The notes under the pieces are model-generated. The model saw nothing but the letters and a program-made list of their open reading frames with translations, had not been told where the DNA came from and did no database searches. From Nitrosomonas sp. HPC101 (GTDB taxonomy: Bacteria > Pseudomonadota > Gammaproteobacteria > Burkholderiales > Nitrosomonadaceae), in NCBI RefSeq assembly GCF_009833125.1, contig NZ_QRCC01000010.1, positions 124,001 through 188,000 on the forward strand: DNA of 64,000 nt, in the 5' to 3' direction. The translations under genes were made by a program, and so were the position numbers. Position 1 is the first letter of the stretch; each line of letters starts with the position of its first letter. Below are positions 47,481 to 57,286 of this stretch, one piece after another.

Positions 47481-48341
47481 ATGAATATTTTGAATGCCTT
47501 GCAAGTTTCGCCTGCTTTTTTTATCGCGTTTATTTCACTGGCTGGACTGATTTCAGGTAGTTTTCTAAATGTAGTGATTCACCGGCTGCCCGAGATGCTG
47601 AAACGAGAGTGGCTGCTACAATGCGCAGAGCTGCGCGGCGAACCGGTAAAAGTGCTGCCGGCATACAATCTCGCCATACCTGGATCGGGTTGTCCGCAGT
47701 GTGGCCGTAAAATTTCTGCTCTCGAAAATATCCCGATTATCAGCTACCTTTTTTTGCGGGGCCAATGTTCCGGCTGTCATACCCGTATTCCGTTCAGCTA
47801 TCCGCTGGTTGAGGTTTTGACCGCTACTTTGAGTGGTTTGGCCGCCTGGCACTTTGGCTTTGATGGAATCCTGCTTGCTGTTTTGATCTTTATCTGGGCA
47901 ATGATTACCCTGACATTTATTGATTTGAATACTCAACTTTTGCCGGACCGTATTACCCAGCCATTGTTGTGGGCAGGGTTGATTGTTAACCTGCACAATG
48001 GTTTTACCGATATCCATTCAGCCGTTATCGGCGCGGTTGCAGGTTATCTCACACTCTGGAGTGTGTATTGGCTGTTCAAGCTGGTGAGTGGTAAAGAGGG
48101 CATGGGGTATGGTGATTTCAAATTGCTGGCTGCAATCGGTGCCTGGCTGGGATGGCAATTGCTGCCACTGGTAATCCTGTTTTCTTCTGTGGTGGGCGCT
48201 TTTGTTGGAACCATCCTGATTCTGGCCGCGAATCGTTCACAAGGAACTACACTTCCCTTTGGTCCTTATCTGGCGGGAGGAGGATTGATTGCTCTATTCT
48301 GGGGTAACCAGATCAACCAGGCATACCTGACCCTGTTTTAA
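47481..48341 (+). CDS. pilD: Prepilin peptidase/N-methyltransferase PilD
   Basis: This 286-residue A24-family membrane protein has the N-terminal cytoplasmic zinc site CPQCGRKISALENIP with CSGCHTRIPFSYP. The catalytic aspartates are in TFIDLNTQLLPDRIT and GMGYGDFKLLAAIGAWLG. It cleaves the leader of type IV prepilins and methylates the new N-terminus. It lies 40 bp after pilC and four bases before coaE, as in many proteobacterial pilC-pilD-coaE clusters. Confidence 0.96.
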   Translation: MNILNALQVSPAFFIAFISLAGLISGSFLNVVIHRLPEMLKREWLLQCAELRGEPVKVLPAYNLAIPGSGCPQCGRKISALENIPIISYLFLRGQCSGCHTRIPFSYPLVEVLTATLSGLAAWHFGFDGILLAVLIFIWAMITLTFIDLNTQLLPDRITQPLLWAGLIVNLHNGFTDIHSAVIGAVAGYLTLWSVYWLFKLVSGKEGMGYGDFKLLAAIGAWLGWQLLPLVILFSSVVGAFVGTILILAANRSQGTTLPFGPYLAGGGLIALFWGNQINQAYLTLF

Positions 48342-48344
48342 CGC

Positions 48345-48956
48345 ATGGCGTTCATTATTGGACTAACGGGTGGTATCGGCAGCGGTAAGACCAGCGTGGC
48401 CAATCTGTTCCAGGCGCTGGGTGTTGAAATTATTGATACTGACCATGTTGCGCACGAGCTGACCCGAACAGGTGGCAACGCCATTGATCCGATTCGTATC
48501 GCATTCGGCAATGATTTCATACTGGCAGACGATTCACTGAATCGAGCAGCCATGCGTGAGCTCGTATTTTCCGACGAAGCAGCAAGGCGTAAGCTCGAAG
48601 ATATACTTCACCCGCTGATTTATCAGGAAACCTTGCGGCGCCTTCCGTTGATCCAATCCAGGTACGGTATTCTGGTTGTGCCCTTGTTGTTGGAAACAGA
48701 AGATTATCTCAAGTTGATCGATCGTGTGCTGGTGATTGATTGTCCGGAGTCCCTGCAAATTTCCCGCACCATGCAGCGCAGTAAACTGAAGGAACAGGAG
48801 GTGCGTGAAGTAATGGCTGCACAGTGCTCACGTGACGAGCGTCTTGCGCAGGCCGATGATGTGATTGTCAACGATTCCGATAGTCAACATTTGCAGCGAC
48901 AGGTGCGCATACTGCACCGGAAGTATCTTGTATTTGCTGGCAGATACAGCCCCTGA
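48345..48956 (+). CDS. coaE: Dephospho-CoA kinase
   Basis: The 203-residue kinase starts IIGLTGGIGSGKTSVANLF (P-loop), followed by EIIDTDHVAHELT and ILHPLIYQETLRRL, ending with QADDVIVNDSD. These are the standard CoaE motifs. It phosphorylates dephospho-CoA, the last step of coenzyme A synthesis. It is packed between pilD and zapD. Confidence 0.96.
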   Translation: MAFIIGLTGGIGSGKTSVANLFQALGVEIIDTDHVAHELTRTGGNAIDPIRIAFGNDFILADDSLNRAAMRELVFSDEAARRKLEDILHPLIYQETLRRLPLIQSRYGILVVPLLLETEDYLKLIDRVLVIDCPESLQISRTMQRSKLKEQEVREVMAAQCSRDERLAQADDVIVNDSDSQHLQRQVRILHRKYLVFAGRYSP

Positions 48957-49028
48957 GTGATTCTGGTAATATGCATGCAACTGCTGTTTTCTGCTATGCT
49001 TTGCAATTCCACCGCCATCCTGTTTACC

Positions 49029-49784
49029 GTGATCTGTTACGAATTACCGCTGAACGAACGAATTCGCATGTTGCTGAGACTGGAGGATTTGTTCGATAAA
49101 ATTGATTTTTTTTCGACCAGGGACACCTCTTTTGAGCACCATGCTGCTCTGGTTGCGCTGTTTGAAATTCTTGATGTGACCAGCCGCTCTGATCTTAAAT
49201 CGGATCTTCTGCAGGAGCTGGACAAACAGCGAACCATGCTGGAAGGTCTGCAGGATAACCCGGATGTATCGGAAAAAGCACTCGTTCATATACTGCAGGA
49301 TATTCGAGCAGCTTTTCGCGGATTGCTTGATATACCAGGCAGAATTGGCGGACATTTGCGGGATGACGAATGGCTGATGAGTGTCAAGCAGCGCATGAAC
49401 ATTCCGGGAGGAGCATGCGAATTTGATCTGCCAACCTACCATTACTGGCTGAATATGGCTCCGGAAACTCGCAGAACAGATCTCAGGAATTGGATTATAC
49501 CGCTTGCCTCTATCCGGAACGGGATCAATATCGTACTGAACATGCTGAGAAATAGCGGAAAGAGTTTTTGCTACCTTGCTGTTCAGGGGGTGTTCCAGCA
49601 GGCCGGCTCAGAGCATCATGGACATCTGTTGCGTCTGCATATCAGTGATGAATTTTCATGTATTCCGGAAATCAGTGCCAACAAATATGCGATCAATATA
49701 CGATTTGTTCCATGGCGGTCAGATCGCAAAACGGAGGTGTATGAAGAAGATATTCCCTTTGAACTGACTTTTTGTAGTCTATGA
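49029..49784 (+). CDS. zapD: Cell division protein ZapD
   Basis: The conserved part begins ICYELPLNERIRMLLRLEDLF and continues DLLQELDKQRTMLEGLQDNP, DEWLMSVKQRMNIPGGACEFDLPTYHYW (described in parts) and NKYAINIRFVPW, which match ZapD, the FtsZ-bundling protein. The start is uncertain: a GTG at 49029 fits the length of other ZapD proteins (about 251 residues), but the frame is open back to a GTG at 48957 next to the coaE stop, with ATGs at 48975 and 48996. The gene order coaE-zapD-yacG is the classical one. Confidence 0.92.
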   Translation: MICYELPLNERIRMLLRLEDLFDKIDFFSTRDTSFEHHAALVALFEILDVTSRSDLKSDLLQELDKQRTMLEGLQDNPDVSEKALVHILQDIRAAFRGLLDIPGRIGGHLRDDEWLMSVKQRMNIPGGACEFDLPTYHYWLNMAPETRRTDLRNWIIPLASIRNGINIVLNMLRNSGKSFCYLAVQGVFQQAGSEHHGHLLRLHISDEFSCIPEISANKYAINIRFVPWRSDRKTEVYEEDIPFELTFCSL

Positions 49785-49800
49785 GAAATGGTGTGGTTGA

Positions 49801-49986
49801 ATGGAAAAGCAACCAGGTAAATCTCCAGTCGTAAATTGTCCTCAATGCGGTGAGATTGTTGTATGGGAAAAATCAAGCAAATATCGTCCATTCTGCTCTG
49901 AGCGGTGCAAGTTGCTTGATTTGGGGCAGTGGGCCACGGATTCCTACCGGATACCGGATGAAGAAGAACCTCAGGAAGATAAATAA
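49801..49986 (+). CDS. yacG: DNA gyrase inhibitor YacG
   Basis: A 61-residue zinc protein with [25 protein letters not shown] (two CxxC-like pairs, described in part) and [16 protein letters not shown], the YacG signature. In E. coli YacG binds GyrB and inhibits gyrase. It follows zapD by 16 bp and ends the coaE-zapD-yacG unit. It converges with argA. Confidence 0.94.
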   Translation: MEKQPGKSPVVNCPQCGEIVVWEKSSKYRPFCSERCKLLDLGQWATDSYRIPDEEEPQEDK

Positions 49987-50054
49987 TCCTCCAGGCTGAT
50001 CTTGATGCATAACCCGCCCGATTTGCATCCTTGACGCCGGTTTTCAATGATCCA

Positions 50055-51398
50055 TCAGATTGATTTGACGAAAACTTTTGAGCGTCGCTGGTAGTTGTAG
50101 AGATGCTGTTTTGATTGCGGAAGCTGGTCCGGGGTGGTTTCCGAAAAACCGCGTTCGACAAACCAGTGAGCGGTGCGGGTCGTGAGGACAAATATACGGT
50201 GATAGCCTTGTTCTCTGGCTTGTTCTTCCAGATGATCAATTAATATCCGGCCGATTCCTGCTTTGCGATAGGCTGGGTGTACCGTGACACAGGCCAGTTC
50301 GCATGCCTTGTCATCCGGGAAAGGATAGAGGGCTGCACAGGCAATGATCATATTGTCATGTTCGATCACGGTAAAACGCTCAATTTCCATTTCCAGCAAT
50401 TCACGGCCACGCCTTACCAGCGTACCCGTATTTTCCAGCGGTTCGATTAATTGCAGTATGGCACCGATGTCTTGGATTTCAGCCTGACGGATACTCTGTA
50501 ATGGATCACGTGTGATCATGCTGCCAATGCCACCGTGTGTGAACAGCTCAAGCAGCAGTGCGCCGTCAGTATGACGACTGATGAGATGAACGCGCTCCAC
50601 CCCCAGTTCACAGGCGTGCAATGCCCATGGCAAGTAGAGGCGGATATCTTCATTTGGCTGATTTGGCGCAGTATCCATCGTATCCATTGCAGCAAGCAAC
50701 GTTTTGCCTTGCTTGACAGTCAGCTCGTGCAACAATGTATTGCCTGATTCTGTTTGCTGTTGGATGCCGGGTGTATCCACTAGAAAAATCAGTTTGTCGG
50801 CTTTCAGGGCGATAGCGACTTCAGCGGCAGTATTTTCGACTGTCAGATTAAAAATTTCCCCCGTTGGCGAGTAGCCCAAGGGCGAAAGCAATACGACAAC
50901 GTCTTGCTCAAGTTGATCAAGGATAGCTGTAGCATTGATGCGACGTACTTCTCCGGTATATTGCAGATCCACTCCTTCCAGTACGCCGATTGGGCGGGCA
51001 GTTACAAAGTTTCCGCTGACTACCCGAATGGCGGCATTGGCCATAGGGGAATTGGGTAGCCCCATTGACAGCAGTGCTTCGATTTCAACCCGGACTTTGC
51101 CGACAGCTTCTTTCACATATTGCAGCGCGGTAGCATCGGTGACACGCATGCCCTGTACGTAACTTGTTTCCTGCTGATCTGCCTGTAATCTGGATTCAAT
51201 TTGCGGGCGGGCGCCATGTACCAATACAAGCCGGATACCGAGACTGGCGAGCAGGTTGCAGTCCTGCACCAGTTCAACGAATTTTCCATTCGCAACAACT
51301 TCGCCGCCGAAGGCAATTACGTAGATTTTTCCACGGCTGGTGTGGATATGCGGCGTAACGGAGCGGAACCAGGTGACAAATTCGATATCCGATTTCAT
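50055..51398 (-). CDS. argA: N-acetylglutamate synthase
   Basis: The 447-residue protein joins an amino-acid kinase-like domain (VIAFGGEVVANGKFVELVQD, GMRVTDATALQYVKEAVGK, VVLLSPLGYSPTGEIFNL) to a C-terminal GNAT acetyltransferase domain (CELACVTVHPAYRKAGIGRI, then LTTRTAHWFVERGF). This is the ArgA architecture: acetyl-CoA plus glutamate gives N-acetylglutamate, the first step of arginine synthesis, with feedback inhibition through the kinase-like domain. It converges with yacG. rsmE lies 25 bp upstream in the same direction. Confidence 0.95.
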   Translation of the reverse strand: MKSDIEFVTWFRSVTPHIHTSRGKIYVIAFGGEVVANGKFVELVQDCNLLASLGIRLVLVHGARPQIESRLQADQQETSYVQGMRVTDATALQYVKEAVGKVRVEIEALLSMGLPNSPMANAAIRVVSGNFVTARPIGVLEGVDLQYTGEVRRINATAILDQLEQDVVVLLSPLGYSPTGEIFNLTVENTAAEVAIALKADKLIFLVDTPGIQQQTESGNTLLHELTVKQGKTLLAAMDTMDTAPNQPNEDIRLYLPWALHACELGVERVHLISRHTDGALLLELFTHGGIGSMITRDPLQSIRQAEIQDIGAILQLIEPLENTGTLVRRGRELLEMEIERFTVIEHDNMIIACAALYPFPDDKACELACVTVHPAYRKAGIGRILIDHLEEQAREQGYHRIFVLTTRTAHWFVERGFSETTPDQLPQSKQHLYNYQRRSKVFVKSI

Positions 51399-51423
51399 TG
51401 TTAATCAAGGTGGAAGTGTGTTA

Positions 51424-52182
51424 TCAATAATCGCCCCAAAGTGTCTGGGCGGCGGCAATGGCTGCCAGTGCCGCGCTTTCAGTACGCAGAATACGGTTTC
51501 CCAGGCGAATGGGAATAAATCCGGCGTGAAGTACAGCGCCCGTTTCTTCTTCGGTAAACCCGCCTTCCGGGCCTGTCAGCAATGTGATGCTTTCTCCGGA
51601 TTCTGGAGGAGACAGCTCGGTCAAACGCAGGCGAGCAACAGGAGAGAGTATTATATCGTGCCCGGATGGGTTGTTATTTTTCTGTTTTCGCATCAGTTTT
51701 TTTTCCAGCCAATGGGATAGGGGGATGGCTGGTAACAGCTGGGGAATTCTGTTTCGTCCACATTGTTCACAGGCGGAAATAATGATTTTCTGCCAATGCA
51801 ATCCACGTTTACGGGCGCGTTCTTCTGTGAGCCGGACGAGTGTCCGGCCGGTAATCAGAGGTTGTATACGGACGATTCCCTGTTCAACGGCTTTCTGGAT
51901 GATCCAGTCCATTTTTTCATTGGCACAGACTGCTTGTGCGAGCGTGATTCTCAGAGGGGATTCACGCTCGATCGGCTGATAATGCTCGATTTTGACTACG
52001 CAGGCGGACTTGCTGATTTGTGCAATATAACCGAAAAATTCACCCCCCGTACCATCGAACAAGGTCACCCGATCCCCCTGCCTTAGCCGGAGTACCTGTG
52101 CAGCGTGGTGACTGGTATCACTGTCTAGCGTAATCTGTTCAGCACCATGGATGGAAGTGGCATGAAAAAAGCGTGCTGTCAT
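51424..52182 (-). CDS. rsmE: 16S rRNA (uracil-1498-N3)-methyltransferase RsmE
   Basis: The 252-residue SPOUT methyltransferase has RFFHATSI at the start, HHAAQVLRLRQGDRVTLFDG, QAVCANEKMDWIIQKAVEQG, and the SAM knot LLTGPEGGFTEEE with LGNRILRTESAALAAIAA. It methylates U1498 of 16S rRNA. It is read in the same direction as argA, 25 bp upstream, and diverges from the thioredoxin-like gene. Confidence 0.96.
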   Translation of the reverse strand: MTARFFHATSIHGAEQITLDSDTSHHAAQVLRLRQGDRVTLFDGTGGEFFGYIAQISKSACVVKIEHYQPIERESPLRITLAQAVCANEKMDWIIQKAVEQGIVRIQPLITGRTLVRLTEERARKRGLHWQKIIISACEQCGRNRIPQLLPAIPLSHWLEKKLMRKQKNNNPSGHDIILSPVARLRLTELSPPESGESITLLTGPEGGFTEEETGAVLHAGFIPIRLGNRILRTESAALAAIAAAQTLWGDY

Positions 52183-52287
52183 ATAATCGTCATATAAAGT
52201 GGGGATGATCCGGAGGAGAAAAGTAGCAAAATATTTCTATGATAGTATAAGCAGGCACGAGATTGATTAGTGAAAAGGAGGGGATGG

Positions 52288-52845
52288 ATGGCAAGTCTTG
52301 AAACACCGGTTTGTGATTTTGGTTGGAAGGCAGTGGACTTCGATCTTCCTGGAGTGGATGATAAACGTTACAACCTGGCATCCGTGCGAGGTGAGAACGG
52401 GTTGCTGGTCATGTTTATATGTAACCATTGTCCTTATGTAAAGGCTGTGCGCGATCGAATTATTCGGGATGTCAAGGAACTTGCCGGGCATGGCATCGGC
52501 GCGATTGCCATTATGTCTAATGACCCGGCGGATTATCCGGAGGATTCATTCGAGAACATGGGTAAAATTGCCCGGGAATATGCCTATCCATTTCCCTACG
52601 TAATGGATGAAACCCAGGGAGTTGCCAAGGTATATGGCGCAGTCTGCACCCCTGATTTTTTTGGTTTTAACAATCGCCTGGAGCTGCAGTATCGTGGCCG
52701 GCTGGATGCTTCCCGCAAAGAGGCTGCGCCTGCTGATGTACGCCGCGATTTGTTCGAAGCCATGGTTCAGGTGGCAAAAACCGGGCGCGGGCCGGAGGAG
52801 CAGATTCCCAGTATCGGTTGTTCGATCAAGTGGCGAGCAGATTGA
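52288..52845 (+). CDS. Thioredoxin-fold AhpC/TSA-like protein
   Basis: From the ATG at 52288, with AAGGAGG six bases upstream, the protein is 185 residues. It is a thioredoxin-fold protein: LVMFICNHCPYVKAVRDRI has a CxxC pair (CNHC), followed by IAIMSNDPADYPEDS, FPYVMDETQGVAKVYGAVCTPDFFGF. Such proteins resemble peroxiredoxins or disulfide reductases, but the role in this subfamily is not known. Its last bases overlap the start region of the next gene, which suggests a two-gene unit. Confidence 0.85.
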   Translation: MASLETPVCDFGWKAVDFDLPGVDDKRYNLASVRGENGLLVMFICNHCPYVKAVRDRIIRDVKELAGHGIGAIAIMSNDPADYPEDSFENMGKIAREYAYPFPYVMDETQGVAKVYGAVCTPDFFGFNNRLELQYRGRLDASRKEAAPADVRRDLFEAMVQVAKTGRGPEEQIPSIGCSIKWRAD

Positions 52846-52847
52846 GC

Positions 52848-53651
52848 GTGCTGGAGCGCGTCGTCACGGCAGTGCGGGAGGTTGCACGCAAGGAAATTGT
52901 TCCGCGTTATCTGCAGGTAGAGCGTATCTATAAAGCGGATGGCAGTTTTTATACTGAGGCAGATCTGGCTGCACAAGATAGTTTGCTGGAAAGATTATAC
53001 GAAATCTCTCCGGTTGCGATGCTTGGCGAAGAAATGCCGGAATCGCAACAGTTGGAACAATGGGAAGCGGGTCAGGATGGCGTATGGAGTATCGACCCGA
53101 TCGATGGCACATCCAATTTTATGAATGGATTGCCTTATTTTGCTATTTCAGTGGCACTGATGCGGGAGGGTAGAAGCGTGCTGGGCGTTGTCTACAATCC
53201 TGCGACGGATGAAATGTTCTACGCTGAGCATGGGAAAGGGGCTTTTCTTAATGGTAAGGCGTTACCTTTTTCCAGGCGAAAAATTCCATTGAATAAAGCG
53301 ATAGCCAATGTCGATTTTAAGCGGCTGGATCGCAGACTGGCTGTGGAAATCGTTTCCAGACCTCCTTATGCCTCGCAGCGTAACTATGGCACTTGCACGT
53401 TGGAATGGTGTTATACCGCAGCAGGATATTTTGATCTGTATTTACATGGAGGCCAGAAACCTTGGGATTATGCCGCTGGTTGCCTGATACTGGAGGAGGC
53501 AGGCGGTCATCGGTGCACGCTGGATGAAGATGATTACTGGGCGAGCTATCCCTGGCGTCGTTCGGTTATCGGTGCACTTGATCATGATTTGTTCATTCAA
53601 TGGCGTGACTGGATCAGGGCGCGTTTGCCAGTTGCTGACTCTAGCCGCTGA
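52848..53651 (+). CDS. Inositol monophosphatase family protein
   Basis: The protein of about 267 residues shows the metal-dependent phosphatase motifs of the family: LGEEMPE, WSIDPIDGTSNFMNGLPYF, and KPWDYAAGCLILEEAGG. It may be an inositol, histidinol or nucleotide phosphatase; the sequence alone does not decide. The start is unclear. No ATG is in frame; GTG at 52848, TTG at 52842, GTG at 52830 or TTG at 52818 are all possible, so it begins at or inside the end of the preceding gene. Confidence 0.88.
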   Translation: MLERVVTAVREVARKEIVPRYLQVERIYKADGSFYTEADLAAQDSLLERLYEISPVAMLGEEMPESQQLEQWEAGQDGVWSIDPIDGTSNFMNGLPYFAISVALMREGRSVLGVVYNPATDEMFYAEHGKGAFLNGKALPFSRRKIPLNKAIANVDFKRLDRRLAVEIVSRPPYASQRNYGTCTLEWCYTAAGYFDLYLHGGQKPWDYAAGCLILEEAGGHRCTLDEDDYWASYPWRRSVIGALDHDLFIQWRDWIRARLPVADSSR

Positions 53652-53709
53652 TTTAAGGATTCTATGGCTCTGTACACGCACGCCATCCGGATTCAGGGAT
53701 CCGTTGAAC

Positions 53710-55320
53710 TTAACTTACAAAGAAGTTGCGCATCATGCCCATATCCTCATGTTCCAGGTTGTGGCAGTGATAAAGAAATAACCCGGTATAGCCCATGAAT
53801 GGCTTGATGATTTCAACTTCTTCTCCCGGCATTACCAGCACGGTATCTTTCCAACCGCTGTTGATAAATCCATCCTTGACCGTAGCATAAGCATTGTCAG
53901 CGTAACCGGGTTTACGTGACAGAATCTGGAATTGCTGACCGTGCAAGTGAATCGGATGCGGTTGTGCCATCATCATGCCCATCATTCCACCCCCCTGGCC
54001 GCCGCGCATTCCTCTTCCCATTCCTCTACCCATTGCCGGGTTGGCATTGGATATCCGCATTTTTTGCACGGTGTTCAACGGGATTTTTTCCTGTTCGGTG
54101 TAATTCAGCATCTCAAAGGTTCTGCCATTGAGATTGAAGGTCATGCGATGCATACCGATGTTGATCGGTACAGTCTTATCAGAATTGGAAATATCTTTTA
54201 CGGTCAGGCGGCGCATGGGAACCAGGGCATCTGGCAATTCAGGTGAGTCACTGACTTGTTCTGTGATGGTGAATCTGATGAGCGTACCCTGACTGCCTTG
54301 TTCAGTTGCGCCACCTCTCACCCCCATTCCACCACCTCTGCCGCCTCCCATGCCCATGGCCGCTCCCTGAAACGGCAGTGTTCGCAGCGCCAGCTCGGTT
54401 CCGGTTTTGTATCCGCTGAAATCCACCCAGAGTTCCACTCGTTCAGCCGGAGCGAGCATGATGTAGGGGAGAGTTTCCGGCTTTTCCAGTAACCCGCCAT
54501 CCGTGCCAATGGCGGTAAGCGGAGAGCCATCACTCCAGCCCAGTTTGTAGATGCGGGCATTGGAGCCATTCAGGATACGCAGGCGATAGGCACGTGTTTT
54601 TACAGGGATAACATGGTTACGTTGGCCATTGACCAGAATGGTATCGCCCAGGAAACCCTGCATGCGCTGATGCATGTTCAGCGCGTAATACAGTTGGTTT
54701 CCGGAGGTAAAGGCCCGATCCTGGATGATAAGCGGAATATCATACTCTCCACTGGGCAGATTTAGCCTGCGTTCGGTTTCATCTGTAATGGTGATGAGCC
54801 CGGCAAGTCCCTGGTACACCTGCCTGGCAGTCATTTCGTGCGTGTGGGAATGGTACCAGTTGGTACCGGCAGGGTTTTTTACCTCGAATTCATATACATA
54901 CTGCTCACCCTGAGGGATGGCATATATCGGATGTCCATCCATGATTTGTGGCACATGCATACCGTGCCAATGAGTTACACAGGGTTCCGGTATTTGATTG
55001 TAGAAGAATATCCGGATTTTCTGTCCCTGTTCGAAATTGAGAATGGGCCCCAGATAGCTGGGCAGTTGTTTGATGGCAGTCTGCGGGCCTCTCAACAATT
55101 TCCCGGTGTATTTAAGTACACGAGTGGCAGCGCCTGGCAGAATCGGGATCTCGGCTGTTTGTGCAGTCAAGGCAATTTCGACATCCGGTTTAAATGCCCT
55201 GTCGGGTGCCTGATTGAGGTGACGGTTTACTGTGGATGCAAAACCCGGAATGGAAGTGGCGAGTGTTCCCAATGTTGCATATTGCAAGAACCGACGACGA
55301 TTGAAATCGATATTTGTCAT
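53710..55320 (-). CDS. Tat-exported multicopper oxidase
   Basis: The 536-residue protein begins with a twin-arginine type signal (NRRRFLQYATLGTLATSIPG). All four copper-ligand groups are seen: HWHGMH at about 117-122, HSHTH at about 157-161, HPIHLHG, and YHCHNLEHEDMGMM near the end (T1 and T2/T3 sites). Two Met/Gly/Arg-rich stretches lie in the second half (around 310-325, and before HPIHLHG), as in copper-tolerance oxidases related to CueO. It probably oxidises Cu(I) or an organic substrate in the periplasm. It diverges from the porin gene across 261 bp. Confidence 0.93.
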   Translation of the reverse strand: MTNIDFNRRRFLQYATLGTLATSIPGFASTVNRHLNQAPDRAFKPDVEIALTAQTAEIPILPGAATRVLKYTGKLLRGPQTAIKQLPSYLGPILNFEQGQKIRIFFYNQIPEPCVTHWHGMHVPQIMDGHPIYAIPQGEQYVYEFEVKNPAGTNWYHSHTHEMTARQVYQGLAGLITITDETERRLNLPSGEYDIPLIIQDRAFTSGNQLYYALNMHQRMQGFLGDTILVNGQRNHVIPVKTRAYRLRILNGSNARIYKLGWSDGSPLTAIGTDGGLLEKPETLPYIMLAPAERVELWVDFSGYKTGTELALRTLPFQGAAMGMGGGRGGGMGVRGGATEQGSQGTLIRFTITEQVSDSPELPDALVPMRRLTVKDISNSDKTVPINIGMHRMTFNLNGRTFEMLNYTEQEKIPLNTVQKMRISNANPAMGRGMGRGMRGGQGGGMMGMMMAQPHPIHLHGQQFQILSRKPGYADNAYATVKDGFINSGWKDTVLVMPGEEVEIIKPFMGYTGLFLYHCHNLEHEDMGMMRNFFVS

Positions 55321-55581
55321 GGCAGTCAGTTGTCTATTTTAGATGATTGTTTGAATCTTTCATTTCCGGATATCAAGCATGACAGCTTACATAAAGGATG
55401 CATCGGCGTGGTGAAAAATCCATATAATCTCAGAAAACGTGGATTTCGCCTTCTGGTTTATTCCGGAATACAAAGCGAATACGTGTAAAATTTACGGAAA
55501 AATTGATTCCGGGATGTTTCAGGAGCTGGTGTCGTCACCGGGAGCTTGTGACGATCCTTTTTATAGGGTGATTATTTTAAA

Positions 55582-57243
55582 ATGCATACAACTGACCCTG
55601 CAGGATGTCGTTCCAATCGGAACGGTTTGATCAGGAAGTTGCTGATAGCGTTTATCGGCAACTCATCTGGAGCAGTCAAAATCTGCCGGAAAGCGGTAAT
55701 CGTTTCTTGTATCTTTGCAGCTGGAAGCAGCCCGCTATTTGCGAGCGAGGGTAGTCTCGCGGCAACCCAGGTGGACTGGGCCAAGGCACCACCGGTTACG
55801 ACGCCTCCCCGCTCCGGTATTTTTGTCAAACCTCCAATGGGGCCGGGCTATTTTTCATTGCTGGATCTGGTCAATGGGCATGAACGGGAAAAGCCGCAAG
55901 TGGATCCTTTTCCTCCTTCCGCGCTGACCACGACCCCGGCTTACGATTTTGATTTTCGTTATCTTGAACAGCCGGGTCACGAAAAGGATTTTTTTGATCC
56001 GGTCAAACGGATTCATTTGGGTACTGACTGGCTGCTGTCCTTCGGCGGTAGTTTCTGGTATCGCTACATGCGCGAAACAGACAGTCGCCTGAATGCTACC
56101 GGAATCAATAATGACTACCATTTGTTGCGCACGCGGCTGCATGCCGATCTCTGGTATCAGGATCGCTTCCGGCTGTTTGCCGAGATGCTGGATGCCCGCG
56201 CTTTTGGATTGGATTTACCGAGTCTGGCGATCGATCGGAACCGTACGGACATGCTCAACCTGTTTGCCGATATCAAACTGGGGCAGGCCATGGATGGTTC
56301 GGCTTATCTGCGGGTAGGGCGGCAGGAGCTGCTGTATGGCTCGCAGCGGTTGATATCAACGCTGGATTGGGCAAATACCCGCCGGACGTTTCAGGGAGTA
56401 AAAACGTTTTGGCAAAACCCGACGTTTAATCTCGATGCTTTTTGGGTGCGACCGATGACAACCGAGCCCAATGATTTCGATAACTGGGATAAGGATCGCA
56501 ACTTTGTCGGTTTGTGGGGAACCTATAAGGCCATTCCAGGACAGGTGTTCGATCTGTACTACCTGAACCTGATCGACAACCGTATGGTTTCTCCGGCCAA
56601 TGTGGCTGTGGGCAATGTACTGCAGGGAGATTCAGTGTTGCATACCGTGGGTGCACGCTGGGTGGGAGACTACGAGCGTATTCTCTACGAGCTGGAGGGC
56701 ATGTATCAGTTTGGCAGACGCTCTCATCTCGATATTTCGGCGTTCTCGATTGCGTCTGGAGTGGGTTATCAGCTACCGCTGCCGATGAATCCTCAATTCT
56801 GGCTGCGCTATGATTTTGCTTCGGGAGATAAAAATCCGGAGGATGGACGCAGCGGTACATTTAACCAGTTGTTTCCATTCGGTCATTACTATTTTGGATA
56901 TACGGATCTGGTAGGACGACAGAATATTCATGATTTCAATGCCCAGTTCTCAATGAATCCGCAGCCATGGGTGTCGTTCACCGGGCAATACCATCGTTTT
57001 TATCTGGCAAACAAGCATGATTATCTGTACAACGCGGCAGGGATGGGGTTTGTGCGTGACATTAGTGGCCAATCAGGCCGCCATGTCGGCGATGAAATAG
57101 ATTTTGTGGTCAATTTCCATATTGATCGCCATCATGATATTTTATTGGGCTATTCCAAACTTTTTACCGGCACATTCGTCAAAAATCAGCGCCCGGGCGT
57201 TTCGCCTGACTTGTTCTATGCGCAATATAATTTCCGGTTCTGA
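55582..57243 (+). CDS. Alginate-export family outer membrane porin
   Basis: The 553-residue protein ends in phenylalanine after a beta-strand (DLFYAQYNFRF), the usual outer-membrane targeting end. It has the alginate-export-family patterns: RIHLGTDWLLSFGGSFWYRYM, LRVGRQELLYGSQRLISTLDW, TFQGVKTFW, and YHRFYLANKHDYLYN. A hydrophobic signal-like stretch (CRKAVIVSCIFAAGSSPLFA) starts only about 35 residues in, so the real start may be an alternative codon downstream of 55582. The substrate is unknown; alginate itself is not implied. The NrfJ-like gene follows. Confidence 0.88.
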   Translation: MHTTDPAGCRSNRNGLIRKLLIAFIGNSSGAVKICRKAVIVSCIFAAGSSPLFASEGSLAATQVDWAKAPPVTTPPRSGIFVKPPMGPGYFSLLDLVNGHEREKPQVDPFPPSALTTTPAYDFDFRYLEQPGHEKDFFDPVKRIHLGTDWLLSFGGSFWYRYMRETDSRLNATGINNDYHLLRTRLHADLWYQDRFRLFAEMLDARAFGLDLPSLAIDRNRTDMLNLFADIKLGQAMDGSAYLRVGRQELLYGSQRLISTLDWANTRRTFQGVKTFWQNPTFNLDAFWVRPMTTEPNDFDNWDKDRNFVGLWGTYKAIPGQVFDLYYLNLIDNRMVSPANVAVGNVLQGDSVLHTVGARWVGDYERILYELEGMYQFGRRSHLDISAFSIASGVGYQLPLPMNPQFWLRYDFASGDKNPEDGRSGTFNQLFPFGHYYFGYTDLVGRQNIHDFNAQFSMNPQPWVSFTGQYHRFYLANKHDYLYNAAGMGFVRDISGQSGRHVGDEIDFVVNFHIDRHHDILLGYSKLFTGTFVKNQRPGVSPDLFYAQYNFRF

Positions 57244-57286
57244 TGAATGCGCCGGAAGATATTTCTTAATTTCAAAAAGGAAAAAT

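Noticed and set aside
57104-57286. Upstream extension of the NrfJ-like protein
   Set aside because: It overlaps the porin gene in another frame and lacks a signal peptide; the start at 57287 has both a ribosome site and a signal peptide.
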